Origin: Alphaproteobacteria bacterium
Lineage (GTDB): Bacteria; Pseudomonadota; Alphaproteobacteria; Micropepsales; Micropepsaceae
Reading direction: 5' to 3'
DNA length: 64,000 bases
Assembly: GCA_017308375.1 (NCBI GenBank)
Contig: JAFKEW010000043.1
Coordinates: 78,984 to 142,983, forward strand
The notes under the pieces were generated by a model. That model searched no databases and was not told the DNA's origin. It was given only the letters and a program-made list of their open reading frames with translations. This document shows, one piece after another, positions 7,648 through 16,297 of the stretch. Each line of letters opens with the position of its first letter. Position 1 is the stretch's first letter. A program made the translations under genes and the position numbers.

Positions 7648-8811
7648 ATGGATTTTGCCATGACAGACGAGCAGCGGCTCATCGTCGAACAGGTACGGCG
7701 CTTCGTGCGCGAGGAAGTCGCTCCCCTTGAAGACAAGCTCGATCCCGACGAGAGCCGGCTCGGCCCCGACGATTACGCGCGCCTCGTCTCGAAGGTGAAG
7801 GACATGGGCCTGCACGGCCTCGGCGTTCCGCCCGAATATGGCGGCCCAGACATCGATACCGTCACCATGACGCTGATCGCGATCGAGATTTCGCAGCATC
7901 GCGCAGGCCTATATTCGCCCTGCTACGGAAGTTTCGGCGGCGCCGGGCTCGCCCACCTTTACGAGGCGAGCGAGGATCTGAAAAAGCGTTATCTCTATCC
8001 GACGCTGAATGGCGAGAAACACGGCTTTTTCGGACTGACCGAACCGTCCGGCGGCTCCGATCCGGCGCGCGCCATACAAACCCGGGCTGTCAAGGACGGC
8101 GATGACTGGGTCATCAACGGCGCGAAGATTTTCATCTCCGGCGCGGACAAGGCGGAATACGGCATCGTTTTCGCGCGGACCGATGCGGGCAAGGGCCGCA
8201 ACGGCATTACCTGCTTCATCGTCGATACGGACACGCCCGGGTTTCACGTCCGCCGCGTCGTCCACACGCTTCGATCCGCCTATTATGCGACGGAGCTTCA
8301 GTTCGAGAACATGCGCGTGCCATCAGCGAATGTGCTGGGCGAGGTGAACAAGGGATTCGCAATCGCCAACGACCGGCTGAGCCGACAGCGCATTCCTTAT
8401 GCGGCCAGTTGCATAGGCATCGCCATCAAGGCGCAAGCAATGTGCGTCGAGTACGCCAAACTGCGCGAGACTTTCGGGGCGCCTCTCGCCACACGGCAGG
8501 CCGTGCAATGGATGGTGGTGGATAACGAAATCGATATCCGCACCGCCAGGTGGGCAACGCTGGACGCCGCCTGCAAGGCGGATCGCGGCGAGCCCTTCCG
8601 CACCGAAGCCGCGATGGCAAAACTTCTCTCCACGGAAGGCGCCAGCCGCGTCGTCGATCGCGCCATCCAGATTCACGGCGGCTACGGCGTCACCAAGGAT
8701 CTGCCGCTGGAGCGCTGGTACCGCGAGATGCGGATCCGGCGCATCGGCGAGGGGCCGAGCGAGGTGCAGCGCCTGGTCATGGCTCGCGATCTTTTCGGCG
8801 CATCGCTATGA
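7648..8811 (+). CDS. acyl-CoA dehydrogenase
   Basis: 387-residue FAD-dependent acyl-CoA dehydrogenase introducing a 2,3-double bond into an acyl-CoA. Seen: the N-terminal helical domain (residues 1-110), FFGLTEPSGGSDPARAIQT (FAD/substrate-binding signature near residue 127), and the C-terminal QIHGGYGVTKDLPLERWYR and IGEGPSEVQRLV motifs. Length is normal. GGAAGGA stands 6 bases before ATG 7648. It overlaps the CoA-transferase gene by 4 bp, indicating translational coupling. Its product would feed the crotonase and then the DUF35/thiolase-like pair. Confidence 0.92.
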   Translation: MDFAMTDEQRLIVEQVRRFVREEVAPLEDKLDPDESRLGPDDYARLVSKVKDMGLHGLGVPPEYGGPDIDTVTMTLIAIEISQHRAGLYSPCYGSFGGAGLAHLYEASEDLKKRYLYPTLNGEKHGFFGLTEPSGGSDPARAIQTRAVKDGDDWVINGAKIFISGADKAEYGIVFARTDAGKGRNGITCFIVDTDTPGFHVRRVVHTLRSAYYATELQFENMRVPSANVLGEVNKGFAIANDRLSRQRIPYAASCIGIAIKAQAMCVEYAKLRETFGAPLATRQAVQWMVVDNEIDIRTARWATLDAACKADRGEPFRTEAAMAKLLSTEGASRVVDRAIQIHGGYGVTKDLPLERWYREMRIRRIGEGPSEVQRLVMARDLFGASL

Positions 8812-10040
8812 CGACGGCGGGTCTGGCCATGGACGACGATGAAGCGAGACCGCAGCCGCTGCAAGGAGTGAAGGTGATCGATCTGGGTCAGGTATATCAG
8901 GGTCCCTACGCCGCCTTCCTGATGGCGAAAGCCGGAGCCGATGTCATAAAGGTCGAGCCGCTCTACGGCGAGCCGGTGCGAATACGCGAGGCGCTGGGCG
9001 GCGGAGCGTCGCTGCCGATGGCCATGCTCAATTCCAACAAGCGCGCCATCACGCTTAATCTGAAGAACCCGCGGGGATGTGAACTTCTCAAGGTTCTCGT
9101 CAGCCGCAGCGACGTCCTGATCGAAAATTACGCTCCGGGTGTCATGGACCGCCTGGGCGTGGGCGCGAAAACGCTGTTCGAGGTCAATCCGCGCCTCGTA
9201 TACGCCTCGGCGACGGGCTACGGCCTGTCAGGGCCGGAGCGGGACAGCCTCGCCATGGACCTTACCATTCAGGCCGCATCAGGCATCATGAGCGTGACGG
9301 GCTTTCCGGACGGACCGCCTCTGAAAGCCGGCCCTGCGGTCGCCGATTTCATTTCCGGCACCCATCTTTACGGTGCGATCGTGACGGCGCTGTTCGAGCG
9401 CGAACGGACGGGACTCGGCCGTATGGTAGAGGTGGCGATGATCGAAACCATCTATCCGACGCTTGCCTCCAACCTCGGCATGATCCAGTCCGATCCAGGG
9501 CCGCCGCCGCCGCGCACCGGCAACCGGCATGGCGGCCTCGCGATCTCGCCCTACAACGTCTATCCCTGCAGGGACGGACACGTCGCGATCATTTGCCTGG
9601 TCGAAGCCCACTGGACGAACCTGCTCAAGGCCATGGGGCGCGGGGAACTGAAGGACGATCCGCGCTTCTTCGACAACGCCGCTCGCGTCACGCACATGGA
9701 TCAGACGGACGCCGTCGTCGAGGAATGGACGAAAAATCTAACGCGCGCCGAGATTTTCGAGGCGTCGCGGGCGTATCGCCTGCCCACCGCGCCGGTGCGC
9801 AATCTCGTCGAAGTGGCGAACAGCCCGCATATGCACGAGCGCGGCATGCTGCAATGGATCGACCACTACAGTCTGGGACGCATCGTGGTGCCGAACAGCC
9901 CCTTGCGGTATCACGGCACGCCGCAGATGATGGGCGCGTCCAACGCGAGGCTCGGCGAGCACAATCGCGAAATTTACGGCGGCGTGCTGGGGCTCAGCGA
10001 CAGCGAAATCGACGCCCTGATGGCCGACGGCGTCATCTGA
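8808..10040 (+). CDS. CaiB/BaiF-type (family III) CoA-transferase
   Basis: 410-residue family III CoA-transferase, which moves CoA between acyl groups through an aspartyl-CoA thioester. Seen: LQGVKVIDLGQVYQGPYAA near the N terminus, ADVIKVEPLYGEPVR, NSNKRAITLNLKNPRG, VLIENYAPGVMDRLG, and LAMDLTIQAASG, where Asp is the likely catalytic residue. Start ATG 8808 overlaps the acyl-CoA dehydrogenase stop (ATGA). Last gene of the rightward catabolic operon. It offers a ligase-independent way to activate the pathway acid or recycle CoA; substrates are not determinable. Confidence 0.9.
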   Translation: MTTAGLAMDDDEARPQPLQGVKVIDLGQVYQGPYAAFLMAKAGADVIKVEPLYGEPVRIREALGGGASLPMAMLNSNKRAITLNLKNPRGCELLKVLVSRSDVLIENYAPGVMDRLGVGAKTLFEVNPRLVYASATGYGLSGPERDSLAMDLTIQAASGIMSVTGFPDGPPLKAGPAVADFISGTHLYGAIVTALFERERTGLGRMVEVAMIETIYPTLASNLGMIQSDPGPPPPRTGNRHGGLAISPYNVYPCRDGHVAIICLVEAHWTNLLKAMGRGELKDDPRFFDNAARVTHMDQTDAVVEEWTKNLTRAEIFEASRAYRLPTAPVRNLVEVANSPHMHERGMLQWIDHYSLGRIVVPNSPLRYHGTPQMMGASNARLGEHNREIYGGVLGLSDSEIDALMADGVI

Positions 10041-10079
10041 CGTCGAGGCTGGGCCGATCTTCCCTGCTACTTGTCGAAT

Positions 10080-10975
10080 ATGGTTCGGACAAGGATCTTA
10101 CAAGCTGGTCTGCTAGCCCAACCGCGCGGGTTGAGTCCGGCGTTGGTCGGCGACCTGATTCGTGCGACGGCACCAGACATAAGTTCGTTTCGCTTTCCCT
10201 CACGTGACACTGGAAACGTCCGCGGCTGGGACGGTCACCTTGTCAGCGAAGCTGGTGGGCTTAACGTCCTGGACGGTGAGCCCTATTGGGAAATCAAAAC
10301 GAGTAAAGATGCCTGGGGAGAGGGGCTTTCGGACTTTCGTAAACGCTCGTCAAAGCCAAGCGAAGAAGAGCGGGCGGCGGCGACTTTTATCTTCGTATCG
10401 TCCAGGACGTGGGACACTTTCAACACCGATCGGAAAATCGAAGATTGGGTTAAGCTGTGCCGAGGTGAATATGCTTGGAAGAATGTGCTGTGCTTAGATG
10501 CCATCGCTCTCGATGGTTGGCTCGATAAGTGTCCCGCTGTTGCCGCGAATTTCGCCAGCTACACCCTTGGTCTCCAACCACAACGAGGCGCCCGGAGCAC
10601 GGATGAATTTTGGGACGAGTTCAGGCACATGTTCAAACCACTTCTCATTGAAGAGGTCTTGCTCTGCGATCGGGAAAGGGAAGTCGCTCAACTTATCGAG
10701 GCGTTGCTGCGCCCGAACGGGTCCACCGCATTTATTTCGGACTCAGCGGAAGAGGTAATAGCGTTCGGTGTTGCCGCAATCCGAACCGCGAAGCCTGAAA
10801 TACGAGCCTTCCTGGATGCCCGTACCATTATCGTCGACGACATGGATGCCGCACGGGCGCTAGGTGACGTGGACAAATTTGAGCCAGTAGCGCGCAGAAG
10901 CCAAGAACAACATGCCGAGGAAGGTCTCGGTATGAGTTCATCGTTCGCCTTGGCAATCAGATCCGTGTCGGTCCA
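10080..10975 (+). pseudogene. N-terminal fragment of a PD-(D/E)XK-like nuclease/NTPase protein, truncated beside the integrase
   Basis: The frame reads as protein for roughly 270-280 residues, then loses sense as it runs antisense into the integrase gene (open to 11084). The N-terminal domain contains RGWDGHLVSEAGG followed by DGEPYWEIKTSKD, a D...E-x-K arrangement of PD-(D/E)XK nucleases. The next segment (LCDREREVAQLIEALL, then ISDSAEEVIAFGVAAI) resembles the start of a large NTPase-type module found in multi-domain defence proteins. I infer the 5' remnant of a large defence gene cut by the integrase-bearing element. GC content is lower than the flanking catabolic genes. The start is uncertain (ATG 10080, or TTG 10071). 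Confidence 0.6.
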
Positions 10976-12334
10976 TCAAGCGACCAGGCGCTGTTCGTCG
11001 CTAACTTCCGGATTTGCGTTGCCCGCCGCTTTGCGGAGAAAGCGTGCGAGCGCCGCTTTCCGGGAAGCGCGGTCGAGCGCGTAGGCTGTCTGCTTGAATT
11101 CCTTCCCGTCCAGCAGGCCCTCGATGTAACCGGCGATCGTGTCCGCCGCCATGATGAGGGCGGTGTCGAGCGCGTGGATGTATTTGCTGGTGACGGACCC
11201 CTTGGCATGGCCGACCAAGGCCGCGATCGTCACCTCTGTGAAGCCGAGATCGTTGCCGACGCTCGCGAAGCTGTGCCGCAAAACGTGAGGGGTGACGTCT
11301 GAGAGCGGCGAGTCCTTGAAGATTTGCTCCCAGTGGTTGGGGAAACTGCCGAACGCGTTGTCGTCGCCGTAGCCAGGGAAGACATATGTGCCGGAGGCAG
11401 TTTTCCGACGCGCTTCGAGGAATTCGACGACGGGCAGTCCGATAGGCCGGACCGAGGTGCCCTCCTTGCTGTCGATCAGCCGCAGGCAGCTCCCATCGGT
11501 ATCTGCTTCAGTCCACATGAGACCGATCATCTCGCTCCGGCGGCAGCCAGTCAGCGCGATCTGGCGAATGATCTCCACCGTCGTCGCGTACTTCTCGTCT
11601 TTCTCCGCTGCGCGCAGCATCTCGCCCAGCGTCCGGTACTCCGCTTCCGTGAGCCGGCGGGTGCGGACATTGTCCTTCGGCTTCCGCAGGCCGTGGGCCG
11701 GATTGGTGGTGATGATGCCAGCTTCGACCGCATAGGTGAGGATGCCGCCGAGGAGCCCGACGGTTCGCGTGGCCGTTCCGGCGCCGCCGCGGACGATCGC
11801 CTTGCCGCGCAACTTCTTCGTCTTGACAGCGACTCGCGTCTTGCCGGCCATGATGTCCTTCAGGACCTTGTTGATGTCGGCCTTGGTTAGGTCCTTCACG
11901 CGGCGCGTCCCGAGGAGCGGGATGATGTGCCGCTCGATGCGGCCGGTGTCCGTCCCCACGGTCGTCGGTTTCTTAGGCCGCCCGCCCTTTCCCAAGATGA
12001 GGCCTGCGTTCAGGTCATTGACGTAGAGCGTGCAGAGCTCCTTGACCGTGATGGCCTTGTGATCGAGCTGGCGCTCCTCGGCGGGGTTGTCGCCCTGGGC
12101 AACGCGGCCCAACTGGACCTTCGCCTCCTGTCGAGCGCTTTCGGCCGTCCAGACGCCATGCAAGCCGATGGTGTAGCGGCGTGAGCGGCCCAAGGCGCGG
12201 TATTGAAGGACGTAGCTGCGCTTGCCAGAAGCGAAGACGCGCAGGCCGAAACCTGGTAGCTCGTCATCCCAGATGACGTAGTCTTTCTCGCGGGACTCGG
12301 CAGCGTCGACGAGGCGCTTTGTGAGCTTAGCCAT
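10976..12334 (-). CDS. tyrosine recombinase/integrase (DUF4102 type)
   Basis: 452-residue phage/island integrase. The N terminus (KLTKRLVDAAESREKDYVIW, then LPGFGLRVFASGKRSYVLQY) is the DUF4102 arm-binding domain. The C-terminal catalytic set is complete: Arg in LTGCRRSEM, His-x-x-Arg in HVLRHSF, His in VGHAKG, and the Tyr nucleophile in SKYIHALD. ATG 12334 has GGGAGAA 5 bases upstream. It converges with the truncated nuclease gene, and its 5' end faces tRNA-Arg 441 bp away. It looks intact and could be active. Confidence 0.92.
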   Translation of the reverse strand: MAKLTKRLVDAAESREKDYVIWDDELPGFGLRVFASGKRSYVLQYRALGRSRRYTIGLHGVWTAESARQEAKVQLGRVAQGDNPAEERQLDHKAITVKELCTLYVNDLNAGLILGKGGRPKKPTTVGTDTGRIERHIIPLLGTRRVKDLTKADINKVLKDIMAGKTRVAVKTKKLRGKAIVRGGAGTATRTVGLLGGILTYAVEAGIITTNPAHGLRKPKDNVRTRRLTEAEYRTLGEMLRAAEKDEKYATTVEIIRQIALTGCRRSEMIGLMWTEADTDGSCLRLIDSKEGTSVRPIGLPVVEFLEARRKTASGTYVFPGYGDDNAFGSFPNHWEQIFKDSPLSDVTPHVLRHSFASVGNDLGFTEVTIAALVGHAKGSVTSKYIHALDTALIMAADTIAGYIEGLLDGKEFKQTAYALDRASRKAALARFLRKAAGNANPEVSDEQRLVA

Positions 12335-12774
12335 GGGAATTCTCCCGTCCAAACCCCCCATTCTCGCGTAAGCACCACGTAAGCAGCCGGACGCAAGTCG
12401 GAGCGTGTTCGAGGGTACGCCAGGCGAGCTAGAATTTCAAATTCTTTAGCAATTACAGTGGTATAGCGCATCGGAGCGAAACCCATCGAAAAGCGTCGAA
12501 GGGCAGGTTAAATTGCTCCGAAGGCAGATGTAAGTCAAGTTGCTTTGTTGTGGGTGTAGAAAATATCGATAGAAACCAAGAGTTTGGTGGAAGTTGATAG
12601 AGCTGTGAAAATCGCTCTCTTGGTCGCGGAAGCGCCACGGAAGCAAACTTTAGGAGGTTGTAGAGTACGAACGACGGAAGTTGGCGGCCTTCGGAACCGA
12701 ATGAATGACGTTGATTCGAGTAACTGGTTTCGGGATTGACCTTGGTTGATCTCGCACACTATCAAAACGACGAT
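12335..12774. other. 440-bp intergenic region between integrase and tRNA-Arg
   Basis: No convincing gene. The region is less GC-rich than its surroundings and holds the integrase promoter side. Short frames on the minus strand here run through the tRNA and are spurious. An attachment site would be expected in or near this stretch, but I see no copy of the tRNA 3' end in it. Confidence 0.5.
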
Positions 12775-12851
12775 GCACCCGTAGCTCAGCTGGATAGAGC
12801 GCCACCCTCCGAAGGTGGAGGCCACACGTTCGAATCGTGTCGGGTGCGCCA
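12775..12851 (+). tRNA. tRNA-Arg (anticodon CCG), CCA encoded
   Basis: Complete cloverleaf: acceptor GCACCCG pairs with CGGGTGC; D-arm GCTC/GAGC; anticodon stem CCACC/GGTGG around loop CTCCGAA (anticodon CCG); T-arm ACACG/CGTGT around TTCGAAT; discriminator G and encoded CCA. tRNA genes next to integrases are common attachment sites, but the integrase here lies on the 5' side, which is atypical. Confidence 0.97.
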
Positions 12852-12865
12852 CACTGCCGATGGCC

Positions 12866-12884
12866 TAGGAATGTGCTATTCCTA
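12866..12884 (+). terminator. weak hairpin downstream of tRNA-Arg
   Basis: TAGGAAT and ATTCCTA form a 7-bp stem with a 5-nt loop, followed by only TTTG. Probably the transcription end of the tRNA; weak as an intrinsic terminator. Confidence 0.4.
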
Positions 12885-12961
12885 TTTGCGTCCATCCGCC
12901 CTAAAAATGAGACCTAGGCGGCAGTAAATACCTGGCAGCGCCACGAACATTAGCTGTTCCG

Positions 12962-13843
12962 TCAACACAGTGATGATCGCGCTTTCTGCCGGACGGGTAT
13001 CTTGAGGTAGGATACGCCATTCGCCTCTACCTTGGGTAATTGCCCGGCCCGGATGTTTACCTGGATTGAGGGCAGCAGTAGCTTCGGCACGGCCAGCGTG
13101 GCGTCACGTGTCTCGCGCATGGCGACGAATTCGTCCTCACCCACGCCGTCGCGAATATGGATGTTGTGCCGCCGCTCCTCGCCGACCGTCGTTTCCCAGC
13201 GATAGTTGTCGCGGCCCGGCGCCTTGTAGTCATGACACATGAACAGGCGCGTTTCGTCTGGGAGCGACAGGACGCGGCGGATCGAGCGATAGAGCGCACG
13301 CGCATCGCCGCCAGGAAAGTCGGCACGCGCGGTGCCATAGTCCGGCATGAACAAGGTGTCACCGACGAACAGCACGTCGCCGATGCGATAGGCGAGGTCC
13401 GCCGGGGTGTGACCGGGCACATGCAGGACCTCCACCTCCAGCGCGCCCAGCGCAAACTTTTCCCCATCGGCGAATAGCCGGTCGAAATCCGAGCCGTCCG
13501 TCTTCAGATCGTCCATCGCAAAGACCGGGCGGAAGATGCGCTGCACAGCACGGATATGTTCACCGATTCCGATCCATGCGCCTGTTCGCGCCTTGATAAG
13601 AGGCGCCCCCGACAGATGATCCGCATGGGCATGGGTTTCCAGCACCATGACGATGCGCCAATCATGATTGGCTGCGAAGGACAGGATGCGTTCGACCGAG
13701 CCAGTGTCGGCCTCACCGCTGTAGAGATCGAAATCAAGCACCGGGTCGATCACCGCCGCCGTGCGGGTCGAAGGATCACCGACCAGATAGCTGATCGTGT
13801 TGGTGGGTTCGTCGAAAAACGCCTCGATGAAGGGGGCAAGCAT
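12962..13843 (-). CDS. MBL-fold hydrolase, Blh/persulfide-dioxygenase-like
   Basis: 293-residue metallo-beta-lactamase-fold protein of the ETHE1/Blh group. The metal motif THAHADHLSG (His71, His73, Asp75, His76) is complete, with further ligands in VPGHTPADL and FVGDTLFMPDYG, and the persulfide-dioxygenase-like FPGGDARALYRSI. Family members oxidise glutathione persulfide to sulfite. The gene diverges from bigR across an operator-rich 73-bp spacer, exactly as the blh gene does in BigR operons, and rhodanese and TauE exporter genes follow. ATG 13843 follows AAGGAG. Sulfide detoxification is the likely role. Confidence 0.87.
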   Translation of the reverse strand: MLAPFIEAFFDEPTNTISYLVGDPSTRTAAVIDPVLDFDLYSGEADTGSVERILSFAANHDWRIVMVLETHAHADHLSGAPLIKARTGAWIGIGEHIRAVQRIFRPVFAMDDLKTDGSDFDRLFADGEKFALGALEVEVLHVPGHTPADLAYRIGDVLFVGDTLFMPDYGTARADFPGGDARALYRSIRRVLSLPDETRLFMCHDYKAPGRDNYRWETTVGEERRHNIHIRDGVGEDEFVAMRETRDATLAVPKLLLPSIQVNIRAGQLPKVEANGVSYLKIPVRQKARSSLC

Positions 13844-13864
13844 GAAAAGCTCCTTACTGTTCTC

Positions 13865-13904
13865 TTGACAATATATTAGATTAAACTAAATTAGCAATGT
13901 CTAA
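13865..13904. promoter_or_regulatory. bigR promoter overlapped by two tandem operator-like palindromes
   Basis: A rightward promoter TTGACA (13865-13870), 16-bp spacer, TAAATT (13887-13892) is covered by two copies of TTAG-N6-CTAA, at 13876-13889 and 13891-13904 (15-bp repeat period). The first is a near-perfect palindrome TTAGATTAAACTAA. Placement between divergent blh-like and bigR genes fits autorepression by BigR at an AT-rich operator. Confidence 0.7.
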
Positions 13905-13916
13905 TGTGGAGTCGTT

Positions 13917-14231
13917 ATGCTCAAGCCACCGATGGACCTTGCCTCCTTCGAGATGAAGGCGGGCGCGGTTGCCGACATGTTGAAGGCGCTCGCCAATCGC
14001 CGCCGGTTGATGCTGCTGTGCAAGCTGGCCGAAAGTGGTGAGATGACGGTCGGCGATCTCGCACGCGAAATTGGACTGTCGCAATCGGCGCTGTCGCAGC
14101 ATCTGGCGAAGATGCGGGAGGAAGGGCTGGTCGCCTTCCGGCGGGAAAGCCAGACAATCTGGTATCGCATCGGCGACCCGCGCATCGAGACGTTGTTCGG
14201 CACCCTTTATCAACTTTACTGCAAGGAGTGA
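13917..14231 (+). CDS. bigR: ArsR-family sulfide-responsive repressor, BigR/SqrR type
   Basis: 104-residue winged-helix ArsR protein. The recognition helix is around EIGLSQSALSQHLAKMREEGLV. Two cysteines, Cys35 (LMLLCKLAE) and Cys102 (YCKE, three residues from the end), sit where BigR/SqrR proteins form their persulfide-induced di- or tetrasulfide bridge; metal-binding ArsR motifs are absent. It should repress the divergent MBL gene and its own operon until sulfide or persulfide accumulates. Rhodanese follows 4 bp later. Confidence 0.88.
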   Translation: MLKPPMDLASFEMKAGAVADMLKALANRRRLMLLCKLAESGEMTVGDLAREIGLSQSALSQHLAKMREEGLVAFRRESQTIWYRIGDPRIETLFGTLYQLYCKE

Positions 14232-14235
14232 TGTT

Positions 14236-14754
14236 ATGGCGATCACGACGATTTCGCCTGCCGAGGCTCGGCGCGCGATCGAGGACGGAGCGCTTCTGGT
14301 CGATATAAGAGGTACGGACGAACATGCCCGCGAGTGGATTCCGGGCGCAGTCAACGTCCCACTGGACAAGATCGGCACGCTATCATGCGATGGCCGGCCG
14401 GTGATCTTTCATTGCCGGTCGGGGATGCGGACTGCAGCCGGCGCGGCAGAGCTTGAATGCGCGGCCGGTGCCGCGCCATGCTATATCCTCGAAGGCGGAC
14501 TACAGGCATGGCGCGCGGCTGATCAGCCAGTGGCTGTCGATCGCCACCGACCGTTGGAGGTCATGCGGCAGGTGCAGCTTGCCGCCGGCGGCCTGGTCGT
14601 TGCGGGCGTTGCGCTGGGCGCGTTCGTCGCGCCAGGTTTCTACCTCCTCTCTGCCTTTGTCGGCGCCGGGTTAATGACAGCGGGCGCGACTGGTTGGTGC
14701 GGCATGGCGAAGTTGCTCGCGGCAATGCCGTGGAATCGTCGCGCGGCGGCGTGA
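14236..14754 (+). CDS. rhodanese-like sulfurtransferase with C-terminal membrane anchor (YgaP-like)
   Basis: 172 residues: a rhodanese domain (about 1-105) with active-site loop HCRSGMRT (Cys60), then a two-helix membrane segment of the DUF2892 type (about 112-162, VQLAAGGLVVAGVALGAF and FYLLSAFVGAGLMTAG). This is the YgaP architecture. It would transfer sulfane sulfur at the inner membrane, linking persulfide from the MBL-protein pathway to acceptors. GGAG lies 6 bases before ATG 14236. Co-transcribed with bigR and the TauE gene. Confidence 0.88.
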   Translation: MAITTISPAEARRAIEDGALLVDIRGTDEHAREWIPGAVNVPLDKIGTLSCDGRPVIFHCRSGMRTAAGAAELECAAGAAPCYILEGGLQAWRAADQPVAVDRHRPLEVMRQVQLAAGGLVVAGVALGAFVAPGFYLLSAFVGAGLMTAGATGWCGMAKLLAAMPWNRRAAA

Positions 14755-14761
14755 CGATGTG

Positions 14762-15541
14762 ATGGACGTCGCAACCATTCTTGCCGTGTTGGCTTCTGGT
14801 GGTGTCATCGGCGCAATATTGGGGTTGGTCGGCGGCGGCGGATCGATCCTCGCGGTGCCGCTGCTGATCTATGCCGTAGGGATGCGCTCGCCACACGCTG
14901 CGATTGGCACTGCCGCCGTCGCGGTCGCCGCCAATGCGCTGCTGGGGCTTGCGGGCCATGCCCGCGCCGGGACAGTCAAATGGCCCTGTGCGATCGTGTT
15001 CGCATTCGCCGGTGTCGGCGGCGCGGCGATCGGCGCTGAACTGGGCAAGGCATTCGACGGCAAGCGCCTGCTGATGCTGTTCGGTCTGCTGATGATCGGG
15101 GTAGGCCTGTCAATGCTGCGCGGCCGCCGGACAGCCGAAGCGCCCGATATACGGCTCACCACCGTCAACGCGGGCCGCCTGCTGTCGCGCCTCGTGCCGA
15201 TCGGCCTGGCGGTCGGGCTGGCGGCGGGGTTTTTCGGTATCGGCGGCGGCTTCCTGATTGTGCCCGGTCTGATGCTCGCAACCGCGATGCCAATCCGCAA
15301 TGCGGTGGGTACATCGTTGGTCGTCATCACGGCGCTCGGCCTGACGACGGCCGCTTCCTATACCGTTTCGGGGCTGGTTGACTGGCGCATTGCCGGATTA
15401 TTGGTCCTTGGCGGCGTGGCCGGCGCGATCGCCGGAATTGCACTGGGACGTCGACTTGGCGCGCACAAAGGCTTGCTGGAGCGCCTGTTCGCAATTCTTG
15501 TCATTACGGTCGGCGGCTATGTCGCGATTGTCGGAGGCTAG
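14762..15541 (+). CDS. TauE/SafE-family sulfite/sulfonate exporter
   Basis: 259-residue polytopic membrane protein with two homologous halves, each opened by a glycine-rich helix (IGAILGLVGGGGSILAVPLL and AAGFFGIGGGFLIVPGLML), the hallmark of the TauE/SafE family. In BigR operons it is thought to export sulfite made by the persulfide dioxygenase. Start is ATG 14762 (GTG 14759 adjacent), 7 bp after the rhodanese stop. Last gene of the sulfide module. Confidence 0.9.
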   Translation: MDVATILAVLASGGVIGAILGLVGGGGSILAVPLLIYAVGMRSPHAAIGTAAVAVAANALLGLAGHARAGTVKWPCAIVFAFAGVGGAAIGAELGKAFDGKRLLMLFGLLMIGVGLSMLRGRRTAEAPDIRLTTVNAGRLLSRLVPIGLAVGLAAGFFGIGGGFLIVPGLMLATAMPIRNAVGTSLVVITALGLTTAASYTVSGLVDWRIAGLLVLGGVAGAIAGIALGRRLGAHKGLLERLFAILVITVGGYVAIVGG

Positions 15542-15873
15542 TCGCGATCTATGAACGGCGCGGCATGAAGCCTAGCCTGACGCGCGAGGTTGCCGAGCAG
15601 ATGAGGGCAAAGAGCGCGTCCGGCGTCGTGCCGTCGCTGATCCTCTCTTGCAGCAGCCATAGAAAGCCGGGCCGCATCAGACTTACCAATCCGGAATGAC
15701 CTGAAAAACTAAGACACAAAAGATAGTAATAGATTACTTTCTCTCAGAAGTGTATGACCTCTCGACCGAGGCTATCGCCATACGGCTGAGGGAGACCAAG
15801 GAGTCTTGGGTCGGCGTGAGTGCATTGGCCTCATGTTGACGATGTGTCTTTGCAACTCCGGGAGTGGGTATAG
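15542..15873. other. intergenic region with a copy of the tetR-proximal operator
   Basis: No confident gene. It contains the 22-nt palindromic sequence shared with the tetR promoter region (15721-15742). A short open stretch near 15750-15835 could be gene debris, but I cannot assign it. Confidence 0.5.
15721..15742 (+). promoter_or_regulatory. palindromic operator-like site, copy 1
   Basis: 22 nt whose reverse complement is identical to 24063-24084. The core AGTAAT-N2-ATTACT is a palindrome, as expected for a dimeric repressor. It lies about 130 bp before the small secreted-protein gene, in the same reading direction relative to downstream genes as the copy before tetR. Confidence 0.65.
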
Positions 15874-16263
15874 ATGAAGAGTTTTCCAAATAATCATCGC
15901 AAAAGTAACCACATAAGGCGCTTGGAATTGCCGGTTTTAGCATTCGCGATATTTTCAGTCGGGTATCCGGTTTCCCCGGTAAGGGCAGAGCAAGTGCCAA
16001 TTGCCCACTATGTTGCAGACGGCCGTCCCTGGAAGATGACCACGGAAGATGGCCGCGTTACCACTCTTGTCCTTTTTGAGAACGGCAAAGGCAAGATGAC
16101 CGGCGGGCCTGTGAAATTGTCCCCGAAATGGAGACCGACGCCAGATGGCCTGTGCCTCAAACCCGGCCTCCTGCTTTCCGAGCGGTGCGTGCAATTGGTG
16201 CGATCCAACAATGGATACGTCGGCATGAGGGCTGGCGAGCAGCTCTTCAAGTTGGAACGATAG
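15874..16263 (+). CDS. hypothetical secreted/periplasmic protein
   Basis: 129 residues, not recognised. A positively charged N terminus (KSFPNNHRKSNHIRR) followed by a hydrophobic stretch LELPVLAFAIFSVGYP and AxA-like PVRAEQ suggests a signal peptide cleaved near residue 38. The mature part is about 90 residues with two cysteines (GLCLKPG and ERCVQL) that could form a disulfide. It lies downstream of operator copy 1 and 34 bp before the next membrane-protein gene, so the two may form a TetR-controlled operon (inference). Possibly involved in envelope function with the adjacent efflux system. Confidence 0.6.
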   Translation: MKSFPNNHRKSNHIRRLELPVLAFAIFSVGYPVSPVRAEQVPIAHYVADGRPWKMTTEDGRVTTLVLFENGKGKMTGGPVKLSPKWRPTPDGLCLKPGLLLSERCVQLVRSNNGYVGMRAGEQLFKLER

Positions 16264-16297
16264 GCTACGTTTCACAAGAGCGAATGGGACGAGGTCG

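Noticed and set aside
12535..12852. Minus-strand ORF reading MAHPTRFERVASTFGG
   Set aside because: It is the antisense of tRNA-Arg, a well-known false ORF.
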